A DNA stretch of 64,000 nucleotides from Inquilinus limosus_F (GCF_051487185.1 NZ_JAHVDK010000019.1:62001-126000); one strand, 5' to 3'; positions 1 through 8,711 are shown, numbered from the stretch's first letter. The notes: generated from the sequence alone by a model not told the origin. Made by a program: numbers and translations.

Positions 1-299
1 TAGGCGGCGAGGCTGGAGACGGTCAGCACGATCACGGTGACGGCGGCGGAGACCAGCGCGCTGTTCAGGAAGAACCGGCCGAAGGGCAGGTAGACCCAGG
101 CGTCGAGGAAGTTGCCCCATTGCCAGTCGCTGGGCAGCAGGCGCGGCGGCACGGCCAGCACTTCGCCGTTTGGTCGGATCGCGTTGGTCAGCATCCAGAA
201 GAACGGGAACAGGAAGGCCAGCGCCACCAGCGCCATCGCCCCCTGCGAGACCAGAGTGCCGGCGGTGACAGCGCCGGCCGCCTTGGGCCTAGTCGTCAT
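1..299 (-). CDS. Carbohydrate ABC transporter inner-membrane permease (MalG/UgpE type), 3' part cut by window edge
   Basis: About 99 N-terminal codons are visible; the gene runs off the left edge. The frame opens with MTTRPKAAG, followed by a membrane helix near residues 20-40 (MALVALAFLFPFFWML). Next comes the short periplasmic stretch typical of MalG-type permeases and the beginning of a second helix. Its ATG lies inside the last codons of the upstream permease gene (11-bp overlap, ATGACGACTAG), so the two are translationally coupled. It would be the second membrane subunit of the importer whose binding protein and first permease lie at 1224-2453 and 289-1227. The conserved EAA loop is outside the window, so the family call rests on position and helix layout. 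Confidence 0.85.
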   Translation of the reverse strand, partial: MTTRPKAAGAVTAGTLVSQGAMALVALAFLFPFFWMLTNAIRPNGEVLAVPPRLLPSDWQWGNFLDAWVYLPFGRFFLNSALVSAAVTVIVLTVSSLAA

Positions 300-1227
300 A
301 ATGCACCCATTTCCGCTGCAGCCGGAACTGGAGCGCCGTCAGCGCCATGATGATGACGAACATCACCCAGGCGATCGAGGAGGCGTAGCCCATCCGGTAG
401 GTCGTGAAGCCGTTCTGGTAGATGAAGAAGCCGAGCGTCGCGGTGGCGGCGCCGGGTCCGCCGCGGGTCATGGAATAGACCTGGTCGAACACCTGCAGCG
501 CGGTGATCGCGGTCATCACCGTGCCGAAGAACAGGGTCGGCGAGATCAGCGGCAGCTTGATCCGCCAGAAGCGCTGCCAGGCGTTGGCGCCGTCGATCTG
601 GGCGGCGTCGAGATAGGTCTGCGGGATCGATTCCAGCGCCGCGCCGAACAGCAGCAGGTTATAGCCGAAGCCCGACCACAGCGAGACGATGACGATCGCC
701 TGCATCGCCCAGTTCGGATCAACCAGGAGGTTCGGGATCGGCAGGCCGAGGGACTGGACCAGCCAGTCCATCAGCCCGCCCGGGGTGAAGATCAGCAACC
801 AGACCACCGAGGCGCCGATCATCGGCGTGAAGGTCGGCAGGAAGAAGATCAGCCGGAACAGCCGCTTGCCCCAGCGCAGGCTGGAGATCCAGACCGCCAT
901 GCCGACCGCCAGCACGATGTTCAGCACCAGATACTCGGCGGTGTAGAAGGCAGTGTTGGCCAGCGCCCGCCAGAAGCTGGGATCGACCTTGAACAGGCGG
1001 ATGTAGTTGGCCAGGCCGACGAATTTCGGCTCGGTCAGCAGTTGCCAGTTGGTGAAGCTGAGCGCCAGCGACGCGACCAGCGGGAACAGGAGGAAGGCCA
1101 GGAAGCCGAGCAGGCTGGGCAGCAGGAACCAGAAGGCGGCCCGCCCCTCCGCCCGGAAGGCGCGGCGCCGCCGTGCCCTGGGAGTGGGCGCCACCCGCGC
1201 CGCGAGATCCTGGGCCTGCACGGTCAT
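289..1227 (-). CDS. Carbohydrate ABC transporter permease, MalF/UgpA type
   Basis: A 312-residue inner-membrane subunit of a CUT1-type sugar importer. The cytoplasmic N-terminus is Arg-rich (RARRRRAFRAEGRAA), followed by six predicted helices. The EAA-type loop reads TYLDAAQIDGANAWQRFWRI around residues 210-230, the contact for an ATPase; no ATPase gene is visible in this operon, and part of the operon lies off the window. Its ATG overlaps the stop of the binding-protein gene (ATGA at 1224-1227), and it overlaps the next permease by 11 bp. The operon starts with fuconate dehydratase and fucosidase genes, so the cargo is probably L-fucose or a fucosylated oligosaccharide (inference from context). 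Confidence 0.93.
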   Translation of the reverse strand: MTVQAQDLAARVAPTPRARRRRAFRAEGRAAFWFLLPSLLGFLAFLLFPLVASLALSFTNWQLLTEPKFVGLANYIRLFKVDPSFWRALANTAFYTAEYLVLNIVLAVGMAVWISSLRWGKRLFRLIFFLPTFTPMIGASVVWLLIFTPGGLMDWLVQSLGLPIPNLLVDPNWAMQAIVIVSLWSGFGYNLLLFGAALESIPQTYLDAAQIDGANAWQRFWRIKLPLISPTLFFGTVMTAITALQVFDQVYSMTRGGPGAATATLGFFIYQNGFTTYRMGYASSIAWVMFVIIMALTALQFRLQRKWVHYDD

Positions 1228-2453
1228 TCGGCGGCCAGGCCCTGCACGATGTCCAGCACCTCGGCGCCGCTCTGCGACCCGCTATAGGCCAGCGGCGCAT
1301 ACTGCTCCAGCAGCTCGTACACCGTGTTCCAGTTGGCGGTGGTGCGATAGGGCTGCGCGTTCTTCAGCGCGAAGTCGATGGTCTCGCGGGCATTGGCCAC
1401 GTCCTGCGCCGCGACGTCGTACCAGTAGCCCTGCTGCGCGGTCCGGGCCGGGAAGGCGCGGCCCTGCGAGGCCAGGTACTGCTCCGCCTCCGGACCGGTC
1501 AGCACCTGGATCGCCTTCCAGGCCAGGTCCTTGTGCGGGCCGGCCTTGTTGATGCCGAAGCCCGAGCCGGCGCTGAAGGTGATGCTGCCGGCCTTGCCGG
1601 CAGGCAACGGCGCCAGCCCGACCGGGAAGTTGGAGGATTTGCGGATGTTGATCATCTCCCACGGGCCGGTGACGTACATGGCGACGGTGCCGGCCAGGAA
1701 GCGGCCGCGGGCGATGTCGCCGGACGGCTGGCCGCTGGCCGCGATCACCGGCGCGACCTTCTCCTTGGTCACCAGGTCGACATAGGACTGGAAGGCGGCC
1801 TGCAGCTCGGGATCGGCGAAGTTCAGCCCGCCCTCCTCGGTCAGGTACCTGGCCCCGTCGGACAGGGCGAATTCCAGCCAGTCGCTGGCGGTGACGGCGA
1901 AGCCGTAATTGCCGTCGCGGGTCAGCGCCTTCGCCGCGGCCAGGAAATCCGCCCGCGTCCAGCCGGATTTTGGCGGCTCGACCCCGTATTTCGTGAACAG
2001 GTCGCGGTTGTAGTAGACGACCAGCGGCCCGAAGTCGTAGGGCAGCGCATAGAGATGCCCGCCATAGCTGAGGCCGTCGAGGATCGAGCGGTCGAACTGG
2101 CCGAGGTCGAAGCCCTCCTTCACATAGTCGTCGAGCGGCTCGAACAGGGTGCTGAAATTGGACAGGCGCAGCGATTGGATGCTGACGATGTCCGGCAGCG
2201 TGTTCGACGCCGCGAGGGTCGGCAGCTTGGTCCAGTAGTCGCGCCAGGGGGAGGTCTGCAGCTCGACCTTGATGTCGGGATACTGGGCGTTGACCAGCCC
2301 GGCGACATGCTTCCAGGCCTCGATCTCGGCATCGGTGCCGGCCCACATCTGCCAGGTCAGGGTCACCGGCTCGGCCCGGGCCGGGGCGGCGGACAGCGAC
2401 ACGGCCACCGTCGCCGCGGCCAGGATGGTGCTCAGCGTCTTCATGGCGTTCAT
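1224..2453 (-). CDS. Extracellular sugar-binding protein of ABC importer (family 1 SBP)
   Basis: A 409-residue periplasmic binding protein. The Sec signal peptide (first about 27 residues, hydrophobic core TILAAATVAVSLSAAPARA) is followed by the family-1 opening EPVTLTWQMWAG and conserved blocks such as YALPYDFGPLVVYYN and GPWEMINIR. It captures the sugar and delivers it to the permeases encoded downstream. An AGGAGGATGAACGCC arrangement precedes the ATG. The gene lies 58 bp downstream of the alpha-L-fucosidase gene on the same strand, so it is probably co-transcribed with fucD and the fucosidase. Substrate identity (fucose, fucosides) is inferred from those neighbours only. Confidence 0.93.
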   Translation of the reverse strand: MNAMKTLSTILAAATVAVSLSAAPARAEPVTLTWQMWAGTDAEIEAWKHVAGLVNAQYPDIKVELQTSPWRDYWTKLPTLAASNTLPDIVSIQSLRLSNFSTLFEPLDDYVKEGFDLGQFDRSILDGLSYGGHLYALPYDFGPLVVYYNRDLFTKYGVEPPKSGWTRADFLAAAKALTRDGNYGFAVTASDWLEFALSDGARYLTEEGGLNFADPELQAAFQSYVDLVTKEKVAPVIAASGQPSGDIARGRFLAGTVAMYVTGPWEMINIRKSSNFPVGLAPLPAGKAGSITFSAGSGFGINKAGPHKDLAWKAIQVLTGPEAEQYLASQGRAFPARTAQQGYWYDVAAQDVANARETIDFALKNAQPYRTTANWNTVYELLEQYAPLAYSGSQSGAEVLDIVQGLAAE

Positions 2454-2511
2454 CCTCCTGCTGCGGCCGCCTTCTGCCGGGCGGGCGCTTGATGGGCGAG
2501 TCCGGACGGGC

Positions 2512-3828
2512 TCAGCCGTCCTTCAGGAACAGCTCGATCACCGGCACGGTCACGTCGGGGCGGCGCACCGGCAGCTCCAGCGTCAGGGTGCCGGCGGTCA
2601 GCGGCACATGGGTGTTGCCGCCGAGCGCGAGATCCTTCGGCTCCAGCCGCTTCACCTCGCTGGCGTCGTGCAGCAGCTGAGCATAGGCGACCTTGCCGCC
2701 GAGCCCGTCGAGATGCAGGTGCCGGAACGGCCAGGCGAAGAGATGGACGTAGAGGCGGTTGCCGTTGCGGGTCAGCCGGCAGTCGCGTGGCACCGGGAAC
2801 TCAGCCCCGGCCGGGCCGCAGCCATAGATGCTGCGGCCGTGCAGATCGAGCCAGCTTCCATAGACCTCGAGCGCCGCCTTGGCGCGGTCGTCGAAGGTGC
2901 CGCGGCCGGTCGGGCCGACATTCATCAAGAGGTTGCCGCCCATGGCGACGTTGTCGACCAGCAGCTGAATCAGCTGCTCCGGGCTCTTCCAGCTGGTCTC
3001 GTCGCGGTGATAGCCCCAGGAACCCGAGAAGGTGTGGCAGGATTCCCAGGTCACCGCCTGGCCCAGCACCCGCGGCGCCTCCCGCGGCAGGAACTGCTCC
3101 GGCGTGGTGATGTCGGGCGGCACGCCCAGCACATCCAGCAGATCGAGCCGGTTGTTCACCAACGCGTCCGGCTGCAGCTCGCGCACCAGCGCCAGCAGCT
3201 TCTCGCTCTCCCAGTCCTGATGGCCCTTGCCCGGCAGGCCCTTGTAGGTCCGGTTCGGGTAGGAGAAGTCGAACCACAGGATGTCGATCTTCCCGTAGCC
3301 GGTCAGCAGCTCGCGCACCTGGTCGCGCATATAGGCGGCGTAGCGGCGCATGTCGCGGCCCTGGTTCAGCGCCGCCGCCTCGGGGTGGTTGCGCTGCGGG
3401 TGGTGGACATCGATGGTGAAGTCCGGGTGGTGCCAGTCGATCAGCGAGTAGTAGAAGCCGACCTTCAGCCCCTCGGCCCGGAACGCCTCGACGAAGGGCT
3501 TGATCAGATCCTTGCCGTAAGGGGTGTTGGTCGCCTTGTAGTCGGTGACCTTGCTGTCCCACAGGCAGAAGCCCTCATGGTGCTTGGCGGTCAGCACCAC
3601 GTATCTCATGCCGGCCCTCTTCGCCCGGGCCGCCCAGTCGCGCGGGTCGTAGAGGTCGGGGTCGAAATGCTCGAAATAGGCCCGGTAGACCTCGTCGCCG
3701 ATCTCCTCCCGGCTCTTCACCCATTCATGGCGGGCCGGCAGGGCGTAGAGGCCCCAGTGGATGAACATGCCGAAGCGGTCATGGACGAACCAGGCCTTCT
3801 TCTCCTCCGGCAGGAAGGGGGCGCTCAT
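2512..3828 (-). CDS. Alpha-L-fucosidase, glycoside hydrolase family 29
   Basis: Predicted to hydrolyse terminal alpha-L-fucosyl residues. The 438-residue protein begins MSAPFLPEEKKAWFVHDRFG and continues with the GH29 hallmarks GMFIHWGLYALPARHEW (about residues 20-36), YVVLTAKHHEGFCLWDS (about 75-90), KVGFYYSLIDWHHPDF and IDILWFDFSY, where the Asp in WFDF is the nucleophile position of the family. A C-terminal beta domain follows. There is no signal peptide, so cleavage is probably cytoplasmic after import of fucosides. The ATG is chosen because it overlaps the fucD stop as ATGA and starts at the conserved N-terminus; the frame is open further upstream but only inside fucD. Confidence 0.93.
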   Translation of the reverse strand: MSAPFLPEEKKAWFVHDRFGMFIHWGLYALPARHEWVKSREEIGDEVYRAYFEHFDPDLYDPRDWAARAKRAGMRYVVLTAKHHEGFCLWDSKVTDYKATNTPYGKDLIKPFVEAFRAEGLKVGFYYSLIDWHHPDFTIDVHHPQRNHPEAAALNQGRDMRRYAAYMRDQVRELLTGYGKIDILWFDFSYPNRTYKGLPGKGHQDWESEKLLALVRELQPDALVNNRLDLLDVLGVPPDITTPEQFLPREAPRVLGQAVTWESCHTFSGSWGYHRDETSWKSPEQLIQLLVDNVAMGGNLLMNVGPTGRGTFDDRAKAALEVYGSWLDLHGRSIYGCGPAGAEFPVPRDCRLTRNGNRLYVHLFAWPFRHLHLDGLGGKVAYAQLLHDASEVKRLEPKDLALGGNTHVPLTAGTLTLELPVRRPDVTVPVIELFLKDG

Positions 3829-5138
3829 GGGCGGGCCTCCTGGTCGTCGCGCCAGGCGCTGCCGTCGGGGAAGCGATGGGCCTGGAGCGAGGCGGGCTTC
3901 ATGGTGATGGAGTAGCCGGGCGCGGTCGGCGCCCTGTAGCAGCCGTTCTCGATCCGCACCGGGTCGACGAAATGCTCGTGCAGATGGTCGACATATTCGA
4001 TGAAGCGGCGGTCCTTGCTGCCGCTGACGGCGACAAAGTCCCACATCGACAGGTGCTGCACGTATTCGCACAGGCCGATGCCGCCGGCATGGGGACAGAC
4101 CGGCACGCCGAACTTGGCCGCCATCAGGATGATGGCCAGGTTCTCGTTCACGCCGCCGACCCTGGCCGCGTCGATCTGGCAGAAGCCGAGGGCCGCGGCC
4201 TGCAGGTACTGCTTGAACATCACCCGGTTGTGCACATGCTCCCCGGTCGCGACCCTTGTGCCGTAGCGGCGCAGCACCCGGTCGATCGCGGCATGGCCGA
4301 GGATGTCGTCGGGGCTGGTCGGCTCCTCCACCCACAGCGGCTTGAACGGCAGCAGCGCGGTCGACCATTCGATCGCCTGGCCGACATCCCAGACCTGGTT
4401 GGCGTCGACCATGAAGGTCAGGTCGTCACCGATCTCGCCGCGCACCAAAGCGGCGCGGGCCAGGTCGGCCTCGCGGTCGGCGCCGACCTTGATCTTGAAC
4501 GCCTTGAAACCCTGGGCCAGCGCCTCGCGCACCAGGCGACGGATCTTGTCGTCGCTGTAGCCGAGCCAGCCGGCGCTGGTGGTGTAGGCGGGATAGCCCT
4601 CGGCCAGCAGCCGCTCGATCCGCGCCGCCTTGCCGGCTTCCTGCTGGCGCAGCAGCTCCACCGCCTCGGCCGGCGTCAGGGCATCGGTGATGTAGCGGAA
4701 GTCGATGCAGCGCACCGTCTCCTCGGGCGTCATGTCGGCCAGGACGCGCCACAGCGGCTTGCCCTCGGCCTTGGCCCAGAGGTCCCAGATCGCGTTCAGC
4801 ATCGCCGCGGTGGCGAGCTGCATCACCCCCTTCTCCGGCCCCAGCCAGCGCAGCTGACTGTCGCCGGTCAGGTGGCGGTAGGTGGCACCCATGTCGCGGG
4901 TGAACCCGGCCAGGTCGCGGCCCAGCACCGCCGGCTTCAGCGCCTCGATCGCGGCGCAGACGATGTCGTTGCCGCGGCCGATGGTGAAGGTCAGGCCGTG
5001 GCCTTCGAGCCCGCCATCGGTCGAAAGGATCACATAGGCGGCGGAATAGTCGGGGTCGGGATTCATCGCGTCCGACCCGTCCCGCCGCCGCGCGGTCGGG
5101 AAACGGATGTCGAGGACGCTGATCCGGTCGATCTTCAC
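3825..5138 (-). CDS. fucD: L-fuconate dehydratase (enolase superfamily)
   Basis: Converts L-fuconate to 2-keto-3-deoxy-L-fuconate (EC 4.2.1.68) in the non-phosphorylating L-fucose pathway. The 437-residue protein has the FucD signature DGSDAMNPDPDYSAAYVIL near the N-terminus. The catalytic Lys pair is in AFKIKVGAD; metal ligands are in FMVDANQVW, WVEEPTSPDD and ATGEHVHNR; the second catalytic dyad is QIDAARVGG with CPHAGG. The GTG at 5138 is preferred over an ATG 33 bp upstream: an ACGGAG ribosome-binding site lies seven bases before it and homologues start at this point. It heads a five-gene minus-strand operon with the fucosidase and sugar ABC genes. Confidence 0.93.
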   Translation of the reverse strand: MKIDRISVLDIRFPTARRRDGSDAMNPDPDYSAAYVILSTDGGLEGHGLTFTIGRGNDIVCAAIEALKPAVLGRDLAGFTRDMGATYRHLTGDSQLRWLGPEKGVMQLATAAMLNAIWDLWAKAEGKPLWRVLADMTPEETVRCIDFRYITDALTPAEAVELLRQQEAGKAARIERLLAEGYPAYTTSAGWLGYSDDKIRRLVREALAQGFKAFKIKVGADREADLARAALVRGEIGDDLTFMVDANQVWDVGQAIEWSTALLPFKPLWVEEPTSPDDILGHAAIDRVLRRYGTRVATGEHVHNRVMFKQYLQAAALGFCQIDAARVGGVNENLAIILMAAKFGVPVCPHAGGIGLCEYVQHLSMWDFVAVSGSKDRRFIEYVDHLHEHFVDPVRIENGCYRAPTAPGYSITMKPASLQAHRFPDGSAWRDDQEARP

Positions 5139-5272
5139 GAGTATCTCCGTCCCAGAGCGGCGCGCCATGACGGCGGCGCCGAGCGACGTTCCACGACCGC
5201 TTCTTCCGGCGGCTGTCCTGCCGGGCGACGGCAGCCTTGGCATTAGGGCTCCGCTGCGGCTAGGCTGTCAAG

Positions 5273-5283
5273 TGGTCAGGCCA
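5273..5283. promoter_or_regulatory. Candidate GntR/FadR-type operator upstream of fucD and its regulator gene
   Basis: TGGTCAGGCCA lies between the divergent fucD (start 5138) and GntR-family gene (start 5358). Four of its five base pairs are symmetric, and it resembles the TGGTnnnACCA half-site layout known for several FadR-subfamily regulators. It is a weak, short match in GC-rich DNA, so treat it as a candidate only. Confidence 0.3.
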
Positions 5284-5357
5284 GTTCAGATGGGATTTAG
5301 AATCCGATTGGGATGCCGGCCGGACCGAAGACAGGTCCTTTGCAACGGCAGGGCGCG

Positions 5358-6050
5358 ATGCCCCTACAAGCGGTCGTCAATCGCAAGCTCTACATCCAGA
5401 TCGCCGAGCAGATCACGGCGCTGATCGAGTCCGGCGAGTTCAGGCCGGGGCAGCAGCTGCCCTCCGAGCGCGACCTGGCGCAGCAGCTGGGCGTCAGCCG
5501 CCCGACGGTGCGCGAGGCGCTGATCGCGCTGGAGGTGGCGGGGCTGGTCGAGGTCAAGATCGGGGTCGGCGCCTTCGTCCGCGCCGCCGCCAAACCCGGC
5601 CGCCCCCTGCCCGAGGCCGACCATTCGGCGCTGGAGATCATGCAGGCGCGGGCGGTGGTGGAGCCGGAACTGGCGGCGCTGGCGGCCCGCCACATGACCG
5701 AGGAAGGACGGGTCGAGCTGGCCGGGATCGTCGCCGCCATGCGCGGCCAGACGGCGCGGCGGGAATGGTCGCAGGAGTCCGACCGGGCCCTGCACCTGCT
5801 GATCGCCGAGCATTGCGGCAACCAGGCGCTGAAAGAGATCGCCCAGACCCTGTGGCGCGGCCGCGAGGAGGGGCTGAGCGCCGCCTTTCACCAGCATCTG
5901 GCGCGGCAGCCCGCCCTCTTGGACCACATCATGGCCGACCATGACGGCATCGCCGCCGCCATCGCCGCCGGCGATCCGGACCGGGCCCGGGCGGCGATGG
6001 CGGCGCATCTCGACTATGTCCAGAAAGAGATGCTGGCGGTGTGGGATTGA
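5358..6050 (+). CDS. GntR/FadR-family transcriptional regulator, probable fucoside operon regulator
   Basis: A 230-residue regulator. The N-terminal winged helix (residues about 5-75) contains the GntR pattern LPSERDLAQQLGVSRPTVREALIALEVAGLVEV. The C-terminal ligand-binding bundle carries the FCD pattern SDRALHLLIAEHCGNQAL and ends ARAAMAAHLDYVQKEM. The ATG at 5358 is chosen because the winged helix starts directly after it; an in-frame ATG at 5313 would add 15 residues without homology appearance. It is transcribed divergently from fucD with a 219-bp spacer, the usual position of a local repressor. An acidic sugar intermediate would be the expected effector (inference). Confidence 0.88.
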   Translation: MPLQAVVNRKLYIQIAEQITALIESGEFRPGQQLPSERDLAQQLGVSRPTVREALIALEVAGLVEVKIGVGAFVRAAAKPGRPLPEADHSALEIMQARAVVEPELAALAARHMTEEGRVELAGIVAAMRGQTARREWSQESDRALHLLIAEHCGNQALKEIAQTLWRGREEGLSAAFHQHLARQPALLDHIMADHDGIAAAIAAGDPDRARAAMAAHLDYVQKEMLAVWD

Positions 6051-6074
6051 AGCTGACATCTCGAAACAGCAGCC

Positions 6075-6162
6075 CGTCATGGCGAGCCCCGAAGGGGCGT
6101 GGCCATCCATATGTGGACGGCCCCCTGGATGGCCACGTCGGCTTCGCCTCCTCGCCATGACG
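6075..6162. repeat. Dispersed palindromic repeat, CGTCATGGCGAG type, copy 1
   Basis: The outer arms CGTCATGGCGAG (6075-6086) and CTCGCCATGACG (6151-6162) are perfect reverse complements. A second internal stem, GTGGCCATCCA with TGGATGGCCAC, lies inside. The element would fold as a long imperfect hairpin and sits in the gap between the GntR gene and the MFS gene. A second copy occurs at 32192-32275. It has no coding potential. Confidence 0.85.
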
Positions 6163-6191
6163 AGGAGGGTCAAACCCGACGACCTTCAATG

Positions 6192-6219
6192 CCATTCCTG
6201 AATGGATCGATGCCCATTC
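6192..6219. promoter_or_regulatory. Candidate operator: CCATTC/GAATGG inverted repeat with a third half-site
   Basis: CCATTC-CT-GAATGG (6192-6205) is a perfect 6-bp inverted repeat, followed by another CCATTC at 6214-6219 that also pairs with the central GAATGG across eight bases. It lies 81-108 bp upstream of the MFS transporter start, a usual place for an activator or repressor site. The binding protein is unknown; the downstream LysR regulator (7709-8638) is one possibility. Confidence 0.35.
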
Positions 6220-6299
6220 GGAAATAGAAGTGGATCGAACCGGCTCCTAGGGTTCGCCCCGAGAACAGGGCTTTCACAGCCGAATCCGGGAGGAACCCG

Positions 6300-7625
6300 A
6301 TGGCCGTCGCCACCGCCGTCGACCGCGTCGCCAGGAGTCGCGTCCGCTATCAGATTCTTCTGATGCTGTTCGCGGTGACGGTGCTCAACTACGCCGACCG
6401 CGCCATCATCTCCGTCGCCGGCACCCCGCTGTCCAATGAGTTCGGGATCGACCCGGTGGCGATGGGGTACATCTTCTCGGCCTTCAGCTGGTCCTATGTC
6501 GCGGTGCAGGTCCCTGGCGGATGGCTGCTCGACCGCTACGAGACCAAGCGGGTCTACGCCCTCGGCATCATGTTCTGGTCGCTATTCACCTTCCTGCAGG
6601 GCTGGGCCGGGTTCTTCGGCGCCGGCGCCGCGGTCGCCCTCCTGTTTCTGTTCCGCCTCGCCGTCGGCCTGTCCGAGGCGCCGTCCTTCCCGGGCAACGC
6701 CCGGATCGTCGCCGCCTGGTTCCCGAGCGCCGAGCGCGGCACGGCGTCGGCGATCTTCAACTCGGCCCAGTACTTCGCGCCGGTGATCTTCGCCCCGCTG
6801 ACCAGCTGGATCGTGCAGGAATACGGCTGGCGCTGGGCCTTCTTCGTCATGGGCGCGCTCGGCATCGTCCTCGTGGTCCTGTGGAACCGGACCATCCACG
6901 GGCCGAAGGAGCACCCCTCGGTCACCCGGGCGGAGCTGGAGCATATCGAGCAGGGCGGCGCGCTGATGTCGGTCGGCGGCACCAAGCCGGGCGCCTCCGC
7001 CGGGCGGTGGAGCGACGTCAAGCAGCTTCTGGGCAACCGCATGCTGCTCGGCATCTACATCGCGCAGCACTGCATCAATGTGATCACCTATTTCTTCCTG
7101 ACCTGGTTCCCGATCTACCTGGTCAACGACCGCGGCATGTCGATCCTGAAGGCCGGCTTCGTCGCCTCGCTGCCCGCCCTGTGCGGCTTCATCGGCGGCG
7201 TTCTGGGCGGCGTCATTTCCGACCATCTGTACAAGCGCACCGGCTCGCTGACCCTGGCGCGGAAGCTGCCGATCGTCTGCGGCATGCTGCTGTCGATGAC
7301 GATCATCGGCTGCAACTACGTCGACGACCCGGTGCTGGTGGTCGGGCTGATGGCGCTGGCCTTCTTCGGCAAGGGCATCGGCGCGCTGGGCTGGGCCGTC
7401 GTCTCCGACACCTCGCCGAAGGAGATCGCGGGGCTGAGCGGCGGACTGTTCAACATGTTCGGCAACACCGCCGGCATCACCACGCCGATCATCATCGGCT
7501 ACATCCTGCACGCCACCGGCTCCTTCAACGGCGCGCTGCTGTTCGTCGGCCTCAACGCCTTCATCGCCATGGCCGCCTATCTCTTCGTGGTCGGGGAGAT
7601 CAAGCGGGTCGAGCTGAAGCGGTGA
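6300..7625 (+). CDS. MFS transporter, hexuronate/hexarate (GudP-like) anion:cation symporter family
   Basis: A 441-residue, 12-helix inner-membrane carrier. The first helix region LNYADRAIISVAGTPLSNEFG and the motif-A-like GWLLDRYETKRVYALG after helix 2 fit the ACS/phthalate permease branch that imports glucarate, galactarate and galactonate; FRLAVGLSEAPSFPGNARI is also typical. A strong ribosome-binding site (GGGAGGAACCCG) precedes the ATG. It is followed 83 bp later by a LysR regulator gene. KdgD and GarD genes at 10740-13230 make galactarate or glucarate the likely cargo, though they are in a separate transcription unit. Confidence 0.88.
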   Translation: MAVATAVDRVARSRVRYQILLMLFAVTVLNYADRAIISVAGTPLSNEFGIDPVAMGYIFSAFSWSYVAVQVPGGWLLDRYETKRVYALGIMFWSLFTFLQGWAGFFGAGAAVALLFLFRLAVGLSEAPSFPGNARIVAAWFPSAERGTASAIFNSAQYFAPVIFAPLTSWIVQEYGWRWAFFVMGALGIVLVVLWNRTIHGPKEHPSVTRAELEHIEQGGALMSVGGTKPGASAGRWSDVKQLLGNRMLLGIYIAQHCINVITYFFLTWFPIYLVNDRGMSILKAGFVASLPALCGFIGGVLGGVISDHLYKRTGSLTLARKLPIVCGMLLSMTIIGCNYVDDPVLVVGLMALAFFGKGIGALGWAVVSDTSPKEIAGLSGGLFNMFGNTAGITTPIIIGYILHATGSFNGALLFVGLNAFIAMAAYLFVVGEIKRVELKR

Positions 7626-7708
7626 GAGGGCTGAACCGGCCTCTTCCCTTCCGTCGGCCGCACCGGCCGGGGCAGTATCCGCCAGCAACCGCTGCGGAAC
7701 GCCCCCTC

Positions 7709-8638
7709 ATGTTCGACCTCAACCAGCTGCGCTGCTTCGTCGCCGTCGCCGAGGAGCTGCATTTCGGCCGCGCCGCCGCCCGGCTGAACATGACCCAGCC
7801 GCCGCTGAGCCGGCAGGTGCAGATCCTGGAGCGCATCCTCGACGTCGCCCTGTTCGAGCGCACCAGCCGGTCGGTGCGGCTGACCCCGGCCGGGCAGAGC
7901 TTCCTGGTCGAGGCGCGGCGCCTGCTGAAGCAAGCGGAGGGCGCGGCCCTCCTGGCCCGCCGCGTCGCTGCCGGACAGGCCGGCGCGATCGGCATCGGCT
8001 TCACTGCCACCTCGGCCTATAGCTGCCTGCCCGACCTGGTCGCCGCCTGCCGCCGCCGGCTGCCCGACGCCACGCTGGTGCTGCGGGAGATGGTTTCGAC
8101 CGACCAGAGCGAGGCGCTCGCCTCCGGCCAGATCGACGCCGGGCTGCTGCGGCCGCCGGTGGTGCAGGCCGGCACCGACAGCTTCCGCATCGCCGAGGAG
8201 CGGCTGATGGCGGCGGTGCCGGAGGACCATCCGCTCGCCGCCGCCCCCAGCCTGTCGCTCCGCGACTTCGCCGGCGAGCCCTTCATCATGTATGCGCCGC
8301 ATGAGGCGCGCTATTTCCACGACCTGGTGATCGAGCTGTTCGCCCGGTCCGGCCTGCTGCCCGACTACGTCCAGCATCTCAGCCAGATCCATTCGATCCT
8401 GGCGCTGGTGCGCTCCGGCCTCGGCCTCTCGATCGTGCCGGAGGCGGCGCTGCAACTGCAGATCCGCGGGGTGACGCTGCGCCCGCTCAACCTCGCGGCG
8501 CCGCGGCCGGCGGAGCTCTATATCGCCTGGCGGCAGGACAACGACAATCCGCTGCTGCCCATCATCCTCGATATCGCCCGCGAGATGGCGGAGCAGCACC
8601 GGCTGGCCGAACCCAAGGAAAGCGAGGTCGAGGGCTGA
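7709..8638 (+). CDS. LysR-family transcriptional regulator
   Basis: A 309-residue regulator. The N-terminal helix-turn-helix (residues 1-60) reads MFDLNQLRCFVAVAEELHFG and then MTQPPLSRQVQILE. A periplasmic-binding-like effector domain follows, with the pattern IGIGFTATSAYSCLPDLV of the BenM/CatR-like subgroup. It is encoded on the same strand 83 bp after the MFS carrier, an unusual non-divergent arrangement, so both may be transcribed together. The target may be the transporter promoter (inference). Confidence 0.9.
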   Translation: MFDLNQLRCFVAVAEELHFGRAAARLNMTQPPLSRQVQILERILDVALFERTSRSVRLTPAGQSFLVEARRLLKQAEGAALLARRVAAGQAGAIGIGFTATSAYSCLPDLVAACRRRLPDATLVLREMVSTDQSEALASGQIDAGLLRPPVVQAGTDSFRIAEERLMAAVPEDHPLAAAPSLSLRDFAGEPFIMYAPHEARYFHDLVIELFARSGLLPDYVQHLSQIHSILALVRSGLGLSIVPEAALQLQIRGVTLRPLNLAAPRPAELYIAWRQDNDNPLLPIILDIAREMAEQHRLAEPKESEVEG

Positions 8639-8711
8639 AGCCTCCCGCGCCGGCGCGGCCCGCTGTATCCTCGATCACTTTTCGCCACGACCTCGGCCAG
8701 ACCGCCCTCCC

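Noticed and set aside
2512..4368. Extension of the fucosidase frame upstream to position 4368
   Set aside because: The additional part lies inside fucD in another frame and is Arg/Ala-rich; the GH29 protein starts at 3828.
6300..8638. MFS and LysR genes as one fused protein (long frame 6521-8638)
   Set aside because: The long frame reads the MFS gene out of frame; the MFS stop at 7625 and the LysR start at 7709 separate two normal proteins.
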